39,838 nucleotides of DNA, from the NCBI GenBank assembly GCA_017550285.1, contig JAFZPP010000030.1:1-39838 (forward strand), in the 5' to 3' direction. Of this stretch, positions 21,444-28,595 are shown one piece after another. The translations under genes and the position numbers were made by a program. Source of the DNA: Oscillospiraceae bacterium. GTDB lineage: Bacteria; Bacillota; Clostridia; Oscillospirales; Ruminococcaceae. The notes under the pieces were generated by a model. The model was given only the letters and a program-made list of their open reading frames with translations, ran no database searches and was not told the DNA's origin. Each line of letters begins with the position of its first letter. Position 1 is the first letter of the stretch.

Positions 21444-22610
21444 ATGACAGTGCAAAGAATAACAGATAAGTTCATATCCATGACGGAAATCATCGGTTTG
21501 CTTATCGTAACACTTCAATTAACAGGGTGTTCCAGTGTAAAGTTACCGTCAGACAGCGAGCTTGTCAAAACCTTATCAGAAAGCCTCGGGACATCGGTTG
21601 AGATGATTTCAGCGCCCGAAGGCACCGGTGACGGTGCGTACAAAATGAAGAGTGCAGACGGTACGGAATTTACAGTGAAGCGGATCCGGCAATATAATAT
21701 CATGGGTACCGGCGGGTATTATTGGTATAATTGTGACTACTTGGCAAAATGGGTAACCAATCATCCTGAATTAAGTAATATACTGAATGAAAGAAATATT
21801 CCGCATGAAGATTTCGGGAATGGTATACTGGTATATGCCGCAGCCTTTGATGATATTCGTGCAGCTGTAAAAACCGCATGTGAGTTAGTGGAATCGCCGT
21901 CAAATTATTTGCCAAGCACAACTGAATTTGACGGCGATTATCAAATAACGATACCGCGCCCTAAAGTATTAGTAGAAATGATTACCGGCGAAACCGCTGC
22001 AGGTCAGTATGAAACAGACCTGCTTTCAGAAATAGAATTTAACAGCAGCAATGCAGTAGATTATGATGATGAAATGAAAATCTTTCTTGCAGAGCGGGCG
22101 TGTGTTGATGATGTTCGTAAAGGACACATAGACATGACCTTACCGACTGAATTATTTGAGAAGTACGGACCGCCGTACCTCAAGGTCAGTCTGAACGGTA
22201 TGAATACCAGTTTAAACAGAATCAGAAATGACATTGATCATATTCCGGTAGGAAGCACAGAGACACTATATGATATTGTAGATTGTAATTATACAACAGA
22301 GAGCAGCATATTAGAATTTAAGACATTAGAGCAATTTGCAGCGTGTGCAGGATTTCATAAATCTCATGCTGACAGTGAAAATTATGTTCTCACACGGGAT
22401 AATGAGAATATAGCCTTTCATTTTTCGTCCGATGATTGCTATGTGGAGCGTAATGGTGCAAGAGTCAGTATCCAAGGGGAGATAACGCAATCTTCAGGCT
22501 CATCTGTCGTAGAGCTTACAACCAATGATCTGACAGATTTATGCGGCATAGAATTTGAGTTTGATTATACAAATGGTGTTGCAAATATTGTCAATCAAAC
22601 AGATTCCTGA
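21444..22610 (+). CDS. Lipoprotein of unknown function, lower GC
   Basis: A 388-residue protein with a signal sequence and lipobox LQLTGC (lipidated Cys at residue 29), followed by SSVKLPSDSELVKTLSESLG. It should be anchored on the outer face of the membrane. I do not recognise the mature domain, which is acidic and has two similar-looking halves of about 170 residues. The ATG at 21444 lies two bases behind the guaA stop, with GGGAG overlapping the guaA end; an alternative ATG is at 21480. Base composition and codon choice (many TTA, ATA and AAT codons) are distinctly more AT-rich than both neighbours, which suggests recent acquisition or an unusual constraint. It may be co-transcribed with guaA, as no terminator separates them. 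Confidence 0.75.
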   Translation: MTVQRITDKFISMTEIIGLLIVTLQLTGCSSVKLPSDSELVKTLSESLGTSVEMISAPEGTGDGAYKMKSADGTEFTVKRIRQYNIMGTGGYYWYNCDYLAKWVTNHPELSNILNERNIPHEDFGNGILVYAAAFDDIRAAVKTACELVESPSNYLPSTTEFDGDYQITIPRPKVLVEMITGETAAGQYETDLLSEIEFNSSNAVDYDDEMKIFLAERACVDDVRKGHIDMTLPTELFEKYGPPYLKVSLNGMNTSLNRIRNDIDHIPVGSTETLYDIVDCNYTTESSILEFKTLEQFAACAGFHKSHADSENYVLTRDNENIAFHFSSDDCYVERNGARVSIQGEITQSSGSSVVELTTNDLTDLCGIEFEFDYTNGVANIVNQTDS

Positions 22611-22782
22611 CCGCTAAAGTCATGATAGCGAATAGATCAGTGACACCGCAAATCAAATCGGCTCCCTGCGAATTGTATTTTCTATATAAAACTGTTTGAA
22701 ATCAGATTATTAGTGAGGAGCGGGAGTGAGCCAGCAGCCCCGAAAACTCCGCTGCGCAGCGGGTCAGAGAGGTATACATGTC

Positions 22783-24975
22783 ATGATACAATGTCCGAAA
22801 TGCGGGGCGGAATATAAGGTTTCGCCGGATGTCTGTGTGCAGTGCGGCTATGATTTTGCACCGGAGGACAGCCTGCCTGATCTTTTCGCTGCGGCGATGA
22901 AACAGGAACAGCAGTCCCGTGCACAGCAGCAGGCGCAGCGTGAGGCATTCCGGAAACTGCACGGAGAGCAGCATCCGCAGCACAATCCGGAGCCGGACAT
23001 GCTGCCGGAGCTGCCGAACGATGTGCCGGAGACGGAGGAACCGGAACCGCTCCCCGAAGCAGTCACGCAGAGCGAAAGCAGAACTGCGCCGCAGCCGAAG
23101 CGGAAAAATCCGAAATGGACGCCGTATGTGATCGGTGTCATCGCCGTGCTGTTTGTTGCGGCGGTCATCAGTCTGTGCGACGGCTTCAAGCCGGTGCATT
23201 CCCCGACGGACAATTACGCCTTCTATTTGCAGGATCAGACGATCTGGTTTTATCGGGACGATACCGGCAAAAAGATCTGCCTGACCGGAAACGGCAAGCC
23301 GGAAAAAGAGCTTTCCGATGCACAGTTTCAGGCACTGACACAGTTCAGTGCAGACGGCAAGCGCGTATATTATCCGCTGAATTTCACGCAGTCCGATACC
23401 TGTCAGATCGCTTACCGTGAGCTTGCTGCGCCGGAGGAGGAGCATATCCTGACATGGATCCGCATGTTTCCGGATGTGAAGAAAACCGTGCAGGAGACAG
23501 GCAGACCCGGTGAGACCGAAGCGTTTGCGCTGACTGATATGCTGCCGCCCTATATCGCGGACGGCGATACGCTGTTTTACTGCAATCTGAACGGCGCACT
23601 CTGTAGGAGACAGTCCGGCGGTGAAGAAGAGGTGCTGAGCCTTCTGCCGGTACGTTACTGGAAGGTCAGCGGCATGGACGGCATCTACTATCTTGACATG
23701 AGCACGGAAAACAGTTCCGTACTGAGTTATACCGATGCAAAGGAAACATGCCGGTCGGAGCAGCTGGCGTGGAGCATCATGGAGACAGCCGTATTTCCGT
23801 GTCATCTGCAATACTGTCCGCCGAACGGCGAGGGCAGAACCTTTTATCCGTTTCCGGAAACGCAGATTCTGAGTTGGGCTGTGCCCTATGCAGACAGTGA
23901 CCGTTATTTCTATTTTTTACAGGAAACAGAAGAAGGTACGGTGATGCTGAAGCAGGCAGATCTGGTTCAGCAGGGCTTCTGCGATACAGTCGGCTATACG
24001 TCAGAAGCGCAGAACGCCGATGTGAAGCTGCTCTGTGCCTATCCGGACGGCAGTTGCTATTTTGCAACGGTCGGGACGCCGGCGAATGCCCCCTATAACA
24101 CTGTTGATCTGCACTTTTTTAACCGGAAAGAGGCACAGAATTACAGGCTGTACGGATATATTCCGAGCGATAACGAAGACATGTTCTCTGCCTATATAGA
24201 TATCTTCCCCGGAAAGCCGTATCTGATCATAGGCTTTGCTTTGGTGGACAGACCGTATATCTTCCGCGGTTCGCAGTTCGTTGCGTCGGATATGCCGGAA
24301 GAAGCCCAAAACATTTACTGGCAACAGTTTCAGTTTGATACACAGTATCCGGTGAATTTCCTGACAGAGGATCCGGAAACGGCAAATTATCTGTTCTCAT
24401 CTACCCTGAATGAAGACGGCGCATCCGTGTGGTTTGAAGAGGGCGCAGACGGGATCACAGTGAAAATCAGCAATCCGGACGGGTCGGAAACAGAATGGAA
24501 GCCGGAGAACGTGCCGCTGTATGTGTGCTGTGCAGAGATGAATGATCAAGGAAAGGCAGTTTATTGTTCCGTACAGAATACAGCAGCCGACAGCAGCTAT
24601 TTTGCGTTTCAGCCGGAGGGTGCGTCTGCGCCGGAAATCTTCTGCTGGAATCAGAAAAACAGCGAACTGCTGCTGCCCGACGGACAGAAAGCACAGGCAG
24701 ACCGCATCATCCGCAAAGACGGCGGTTTGTTCTGCCATTCCGGCACAGACAACAGTATCAGCATCTATCGGGACAATGCGCTGCAAAGCCTGACCGGTGC
24801 GGACATGCGGTTCAGTGCAGATAACTGGCAGCCGCTTTCCGGCGATACGGTGCTTGCAGTCAGCGAAGACCGGAAACTGGTGCTTTATACATCCGAGCAG
24901 ATGAAGAAGATCAGCGCCGCAGACCGGATTATCGCTGCCGGCAAACTGCCGCAGGAAAAGGAGCATACTGAATGA
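22783..24975 (+). CDS. Zinc-ribbon single-pass membrane protein
   Basis: A 730-residue protein. Residues 1-24 form a zinc ribbon with paired cysteines (CPKCGAEYKVSPDVCVQCGY). A charged Gln/Glu/Pro-rich linker follows, then one membrane helix (YVIGVIAVLFVAAVISLC, about residues 110-130) and a large extracellular region with repeated short beta segments that include Y/W-F-Y and D-G-K-x-V-Y-Y patterns, suggestive of a beta-propeller (DUF5050-like). Similar zinc-ribbon/TM/propeller proteins are common in clostridia and have no established function. The ATG at 22783 has AGAGAGG ten bases upstream. Its stop overlaps the start of the following GNAT gene as ATGA, so the two are coupled. Confidence 0.78.
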   Translation: MIQCPKCGAEYKVSPDVCVQCGYDFAPEDSLPDLFAAAMKQEQQSRAQQQAQREAFRKLHGEQHPQHNPEPDMLPELPNDVPETEEPEPLPEAVTQSESRTAPQPKRKNPKWTPYVIGVIAVLFVAAVISLCDGFKPVHSPTDNYAFYLQDQTIWFYRDDTGKKICLTGNGKPEKELSDAQFQALTQFSADGKRVYYPLNFTQSDTCQIAYRELAAPEEEHILTWIRMFPDVKKTVQETGRPGETEAFALTDMLPPYIADGDTLFYCNLNGALCRRQSGGEEEVLSLLPVRYWKVSGMDGIYYLDMSTENSSVLSYTDAKETCRSEQLAWSIMETAVFPCHLQYCPPNGEGRTFYPFPETQILSWAVPYADSDRYFYFLQETEEGTVMLKQADLVQQGFCDTVGYTSEAQNADVKLLCAYPDGSCYFATVGTPANAPYNTVDLHFFNRKEAQNYRLYGYIPSDNEDMFSAYIDIFPGKPYLIIGFALVDRPYIFRGSQFVASDMPEEAQNIYWQQFQFDTQYPVNFLTEDPETANYLFSSTLNEDGASVWFEEGADGITVKISNPDGSETEWKPENVPLYVCCAEMNDQGKAVYCSVQNTAADSSYFAFQPEGASAPEIFCWNQKNSELLLPDGQKAQADRIIRKDGGLFCHSGTDNSISIYRDNALQSLTGADMRFSADNWQPLSGDTVLAVSEDRKLVLYTSEQMKKISAADRIIAAGKLPQEKEHTE

Positions 24976-25409
24976 TACAGGTCATCCGGACAGAAACGCT
25001 TGCGCAGCGTGCCGGTGCGTATTATGTCCGCATTCAGGCAATGGCGCGCAAATATCACATCACGCTGGAGCAGGAATTTGATGCGCACGATACGCCCGAT
25101 GCAAAATACATCCTGCTGCTGGAGGATGATTTCCCCGTGGCGACATGCAGACTCTATCCGGCGGATGCGGAGGCAGTCATGCTCGGCAGGATTGTCGTGC
25201 TGCCGGAATACCGGCACCGCGGTCTCGGCAGCCTTGCCGTCCGGCAGGCGGAGCAGTGGGCGAAGGAGCTCGGCTTCCGGAAAGCGGTTCTGGAAAGCCG
25301 TGAGGAGAAGGTCGGGTTTTATGAGCAGCTCGGGTATGCAGCCGACCGCAGCCGCATCATTCACGGCGAAACCTTTACCTGCGTATACATGGAAAAAGAA
25401 TTATCGTGA
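24972..25409 (+). CDS. GNAT-family N-acetyltransferase
   Basis: A 145-residue single-domain GNAT protein. The acetyl-CoA-binding loop is seen as IVVLPEYRHRGLGSLAVRQA (Q/RxxGxG/A type, RHRGLG), with the preceding beta strand CRLYPADAEAVMLGR and the C-terminal KVGFYEQLGYAAD common to the ElaA/YjcF-like group. The start overlaps the upstream zinc-ribbon gene by four bases. The acceptor is unknown; small proteins or antibiotic-like amines are acceptors in the family. A strong terminator follows. Confidence 0.88.
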   Translation: MIQVIRTETLAQRAGAYYVRIQAMARKYHITLEQEFDAHDTPDAKYILLLEDDFPVATCRLYPADAEAVMLGRIVVLPEYRHRGLGSLAVRQAEQWAKELGFRKAVLESREEKVGFYEQLGYAADRSRIIHGETFTCVYMEKELS

Positions 25410-25416
25410 TGAGCAC

Positions 25417-25451
25417 AGCGAACCGGAATCGACGCCGGTTCGCTTTTTTTC
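25417..25451 (+). terminator. Terminator after the GNAT gene
   Basis: AGCGAACCGG (25417-25426) and CCGGTTCGCT (25435-25444) form a perfect 10-bp stem with an 8-base loop, then a run of T. Confidence 0.9.
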
Positions 25452-25465
25452 TTTCCTGATTCTAG

Positions 25466-25587
25466 TTATTTCGATAAATTTCAAAATACCTCTTGACAAA
25501 CGGAATGAAATGTGGTATATTGTATTTAGACGGGAATCGAAATACCGTCTTTTTTACCGGTAAGTATTTCGATCATCTTCAAAATAC
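25466..25587. promoter_or_regulatory. Three similar 24-bp palindromes around the yhfC-sdpR-sdpI promoter
   Basis: Copies at 25466-25489, 25522-25545 and 25564-25587 follow the pattern KTATTT-N12-AAATAC. The first and third share TATTTCGAT and TTCAAAATAC in the same orientation, and the middle one is the inverted version. They lie upstream of the -35 box, directly after the -10 box, and directly before the ribosome site. This is a typical layout for tight autorepression by the ArsR/SdpR-type regulator encoded in the same operon. Confidence 0.75.
25493..25521 (+). promoter_or_regulatory. Promoter of the yhfC-sdpR-sdpI operon
   Basis: TTGACA (25493-25498), 17-base spacer, TATATT (25516-25521). 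The leader contains a weak stem AGACGG/CCGTCT (25528-25550) followed by six T, a possible attenuator that overlaps the middle operator. Confidence 0.85.
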
Positions 25588-25604
25588 AAGAGGAGGACAA
25601 TCAA

Positions 25605-26408
25605 ATGAACATCACGTTTTCCGATTTGGTGATGACCGGATATCTTGTCAGCGGCGCTGCTGCGATTCTGCTGACACTGATCTTTGTCCTGGTCTGGAAG
25701 ATCAAAACGAAGGCGGCGCTCATCCCGATGCTGGTCGGCGCGGCAACGTTTATGATCTTTGCAGAGGGGCTGAAAGCGGTTCCCGCGCTTCCGCTTCTAA
25801 GCGGAACCAATGCAGTATCGCAGAAAATCCTCAGTACGCCGTGGCTCTATTATCTGGTTGCCGGACTGCTTGCAGGCATCTTTGAGGAGACCGGCAGACT
25901 GGTCGCATTCCGGTTCGTGCTGAAAAAGCACAGGACGCGCAAAACGGCGCTCGATTACGGCGTCGGACACGGCGGCGTGGAAGCCGTATTCACGAGCATC
26001 AGCTATCTTGCCACTGCGATGCTCGGCAAGCTGGTAAACAGCGGGATGCTGGATGCACAGATACAATCCATGCCGGATGCACTGAAGGAATACTATATGA
26101 AGCAGCTCGCCGACCGTGCGAACGTGACCTTCGGGCAGCTGATGCTCTGGCTGCCTGAGCGCACAACTGCAATCATGTTCCATATTGCGATGTCGGTGCT
26201 CGTATTCTGTGCGGTGCGGCAAAAGAAACCGCTACTGTTCTTTGCGGCAGTCCTGCTGCATACACTGCTCGACTTTTCCTGCGTGCTTTATAAGCCGCAT
26301 CCGGTCTTGACGGAGATTCTGCTGTTCGCCTTTGCCGTCTTGATGCTGGTGATTGCGATCCGTGTGATATACCGGAGACTGTCAGAGGAACAGGAGGTGC
26401 AGACATGA
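25605..26408 (+). CDS. YhfC-family intramembrane protease-like protein
   Basis: A 267-residue polytopic membrane protein with about seven helices. The family signatures are FEETGRLVAF (Glu-Glu pair, about residue 96) and DYGVGHGGVEAVF (about residue 130), plus a late His in LLHTLLDFS; these resemble the metal-binding residues of CPBP/Abi-type proteases. The ribosome site GAGGAGG is strong. YhfC proteins are of unknown function; the Abi/CPBP relatives act in bacteriocin self-immunity and protein maturation. The stop overlaps the sdpR-like start as ATGA. Grouping with SdpR and SdpI suggests a membrane-stress or toxin-defence role, which is an inference. Confidence 0.87.
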   Translation: MNITFSDLVMTGYLVSGAAAILLTLIFVLVWKIKTKAALIPMLVGAATFMIFAEGLKAVPALPLLSGTNAVSQKILSTPWLYYLVAGLLAGIFEETGRLVAFRFVLKKHRTRKTALDYGVGHGGVEAVFTSISYLATAMLGKLVNSGMLDAQIQSMPDALKEYYMKQLADRANVTFGQLMLWLPERTTAIMFHIAMSVLVFCAVRQKKPLLFFAAVLLHTLLDFSCVLYKPHPVLTEILLFAFAVLMLVIAIRVIYRRLSEEQEVQT

Positions 26409-26683
26409 AGGATATCTGGAGTGCAATGGCGGACCCGACGCGGCGCGAAATTCTGACGCTGCTGCAAAAAAAGGATATGACCGCCGGTGAAATTGCGGAC
26501 CGGTTCGAGCTTTCCGGCGCGACGGTTTCGCATCATCTGAAAATTCTGCGCGAAGCCGGGCTGATTCTCGCAGAAAAGGAAAAGCAAACCATTACCTACA
26601 GCCTGAATATGACCGTATTTCAGGATTTTTTGAAAGGAATCGCCGGATTTTTCGGCGTGAAGGGAGACAACGATGAAGCTTGA
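26405..26683 (+). CDS. sdpR: ArsR/SdpR-type repressor
   Basis: A 92-residue winged-helix regulator. It begins with the SdpR-like signature MADPTRREILTLLQ and has the recognition helix ELSGATVSHHLKILREAGLI. It has no ArsR-type metal-binding cysteines, as in SdpR, the autorepressor of the Bacillus subtilis sdpRI operon. AGGAGG precedes the start by seven bases. It is translationally coupled to yhfC upstream and overlaps sdpI downstream by 11 bases. The three palindromes at the operon promoter are its most likely targets. In B. subtilis SdpR is released when SdpI captures it upon toxin binding; the same circuit may operate here. Confidence 0.9.
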   Translation: MKDIWSAMADPTRREILTLLQKKDMTAGEIADRFELSGATVSHHLKILREAGLILAEKEKQTITYSLNMTVFQDFLKGIAGFFGVKGDNDEA

Positions 26684-27347
26684 TACATTTAAGAAAATTG
26701 TGATTGCATCACTTTCTGCTGCGGTACTCAATCTGATCGCAGCGATAGGGTATATTCTGACGCTGCCGGAGCAGGTACCTACACATTTTGATGATAAACT
26801 GGTCTGCAACGGTTACGGTTCGCGCTGGACAGGGCTGCTGATGCCGGCAGGATTTCTGATTATGTTCGGTTTGACGCTGCTGATTTATTCGTTCAGCAAA
26901 AACAAACAGAAAAATCTGCATATTATGCGGCTTGTGGCGCTGCTCTGTACGGCGATTTTTGTTGTTGTAACCTGGTTTGTGCTGTTCATGATGCGCAGCG
27001 ATGTCAAGCTAGGTGAGGTGCTCAGCAAGCAGTTCTGGTGGGTATTCCCCGTGCTTTACGGCGCGGTGTTTCTCATCATCGGCAATTATCTTCCGACTGT
27101 GCGGCAGAATAAAGTGCTCGGCTACCGGACGCCGTGGACGCTGAACAATGCACAGTGCTGGAAGCTGACGCATCAGCTTGCCGGAAAGCTCGCTGTGATC
27201 ACCGGTCTGCTGACGCTGATCGCCGGACTGGTGATGAAGGCAGCCGGTGTGGAAAGCATGGCGGCATATATGGTTATTACGTTTGCGTCGCTGGCAGTCG
27301 TGGTGCTTGTGCCGATGGTCTATTCCTCTTTTCACAGAGCAGACTGA
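26673..27347 (+). CDS. sdpI: SdpI-family membrane immunity/signal protein
   Basis: A 224-residue protein with six predicted membrane helices and a DUF1648-like N-terminal half. Family marks are LPEQVPTHFDDKLVCNGYGSR (about residues 30-50), the conserved NYLPTVRQNKVLGYRTPWTL (about residue 130), and a W-x-x-x-H in CWKLTHQLAGK. In Bacillus, SdpI protects against the SdpC toxin and sequesters the repressor SdpR. No sdpC-like toxin gene is found in the window, so it may defend against toxins of neighbours or act as a general membrane stress sensor. It is the last gene of the operon, followed by a terminator. Confidence 0.92.
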   Translation: MKLDTFKKIVIASLSAAVLNLIAAIGYILTLPEQVPTHFDDKLVCNGYGSRWTGLLMPAGFLIMFGLTLLIYSFSKNKQKNLHIMRLVALLCTAIFVVVTWFVLFMMRSDVKLGEVLSKQFWWVFPVLYGAVFLIIGNYLPTVRQNKVLGYRTPWTLNNAQCWKLTHQLAGKLAVITGLLTLIAGLVMKAAGVESMAAYMVITFASLAVVVLVPMVYSSFHRAD

Positions 27348-27368
27348 TTTGCTGTATCAGATATCCGC

Positions 27369-27402
27369 AGAGCCGAAGGAAATACCCTTCGGCTCTTTAT
27401 TT
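27369..27402 (+). terminator. Terminator after sdpI
   Basis: AGAGCCGAAGG (27369-27379) and CCTTCGGCTCT (27386-27396) form a perfect stem, then TTATTT. Confidence 0.9.
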
Positions 27403-27439
27403 CTGATAATGATTTGACAAAAGAATAAGCATGAATCCA

Positions 27440-27468
27440 TTGACATTTTCTTCTGTTTCGGATATAAT
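27440..27468 (+). promoter_or_regulatory. Promoter of the diguanylate cyclase gene
   Basis: TTGACA (27440-27445), exactly 17 bases, TATAAT (27463-27468): a full consensus promoter about 40 bp before the start codon. Confidence 0.85.
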
Positions 27469-27511
27469 AGAATCAAAGACGATACCTGAAACGGGAAGGA
27501 GCGTCTGCGTT

Positions 27512-28525
27512 ATGAATTTCGACAGGATACAGAGAACAGCCCTGATCGTCAATGCGGTCATTCTGGCACTGGTCTTTGCGCTGATGGGCTTTTTCAATTA
27601 TTGCGATGTGACCTTTATGACATGGTTCAGCATCCCGACAGCGGCGGTTTATCTGCTGGGATTCTGGCTGATCGCGCGTGATAAGCTGGACATCTACGTC
27701 TGGATGGTTTACGGCTGGCTGACACTGTACATGTGCCTCAGTACGGTCTGTCTCGGTTACGGCTACGGCTTCCATTTGTACTGCTTCTCGATGATTCCGA
27801 TAATTTTTGTGACGGAATATCTGTCCTATAAGCTGCACCGCCGCAGCATGCGCGCGAATCATATCAGTATTGCGATTGCGGCGGCGTATCTGATCTCGAC
27901 CGGCTATACGGCATACAACGGACCGGTTTATCAGATCGAGCAGCGCGCTTCGGCATATTTCTGGATCGGCAATGCGCTGACGGTATTCTGCTTCCTGATT
28001 TACTATTCCAATTATCTCGTGAATGCGGTCATCAGCTCCGAGGAAAAGCTCTCGGATATGGCGCATAAGGATCGCCTGACCGGACTGTATAACCGGCATT
28101 ATATGCTCGATTATCTCGATGAAAAGCCGGCGGCACAGACGGGCGGATTCCTTGCAATCGCCGATATCGACGACTTCAAGAAGATTAACGATCACTACGG
28201 GCACAATGCCGGTGACGCCGTGCTGAAAGCGGTTGCAAAGCAGATGCAGCAGGGCTGTGAGGGCTGTCTGACCGCACGCTGGGGCGGTGAGGAATTCCTG
28301 ATTGTTTCGGAGAAGCCGTTTGCCGAGGGCAAAGTGCTGCTCGAAACGATGCGGCAGGAGATTGCCGGCGTGCCGGTGCAGTATGAGGATCAGACGATCC
28401 GCGTCACGCTGACGGTCGGTATTTCGGAACGGCAGCCGGAGCAGTCTGTCGATGCATGGATTCAGGATGCGGACAGCAAGCTCTACACCGGCAAGAAGAA
28501 CGGGAAAAATCAGGTTGTGAGTTAG
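27512..28525 (+). CDS. Membrane-bound diguanylate cyclase (GGDEF)
   Basis: A 337-residue protein with six N-terminal membrane helices (about residues 8-180) and a C-terminal GGDEF domain. The catalytic site reads ARWGGEEFLIVS (GGEEF form), with the metal and substrate segments IADIDDFKKINDHYGHNAGD and the start motif DRLTGLYNRHYM. The position of the inhibitory RxxD site, five residues before GGEEF, does not hold that motif, so product inhibition may be absent. It should make cyclic di-GMP in response to a membrane signal. The start at 27512 has GGAAGGAG upstream; the longer frame from 27431 covers the promoter. It is monocistronic, with its own consensus promoter and a shared terminator. Confidence 0.92.
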   Translation: MNFDRIQRTALIVNAVILALVFALMGFFNYCDVTFMTWFSIPTAAVYLLGFWLIARDKLDIYVWMVYGWLTLYMCLSTVCLGYGYGFHLYCFSMIPIIFVTEYLSYKLHRRSMRANHISIAIAAAYLISTGYTAYNGPVYQIEQRASAYFWIGNALTVFCFLIYYSNYLVNAVISSEEKLSDMAHKDRLTGLYNRHYMLDYLDEKPAAQTGGFLAIADIDDFKKINDHYGHNAGDAVLKAVAKQMQQGCEGCLTARWGGEEFLIVSEKPFAEGKVLLETMRQEIAGVPVQYEDQTIRVTLTVGISERQPEQSVDAWIQDADSKLYTGKKNGKNQVVS

Positions 28526-28548
28526 TTCTTTTATTTTCATGGAATGAG

Positions 28549-28593
28549 AATCCGCTCAATGCAGGCAGCGATGCCGGATTGAGCGGATTGTTT
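28549..28593. terminator. Bidirectional terminator between GGDEF gene and ABC permease
   Basis: AATCCGCTCAAT (28549-28560) and ATTGAGCGGATT (28578-28589) form a perfect 12-bp stem with T-rich flanks on both strands. Confidence 0.88.
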
Positions 28594-28595
28594 TA

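Noticed and set aside
25605-27347. Complete toxin-immunity operon with SdpC-like toxin
   Set aside because: Only the regulator, immunity-like and YhfC genes are present; no small secreted toxin or its SdpA/SdpB maturation genes were found.
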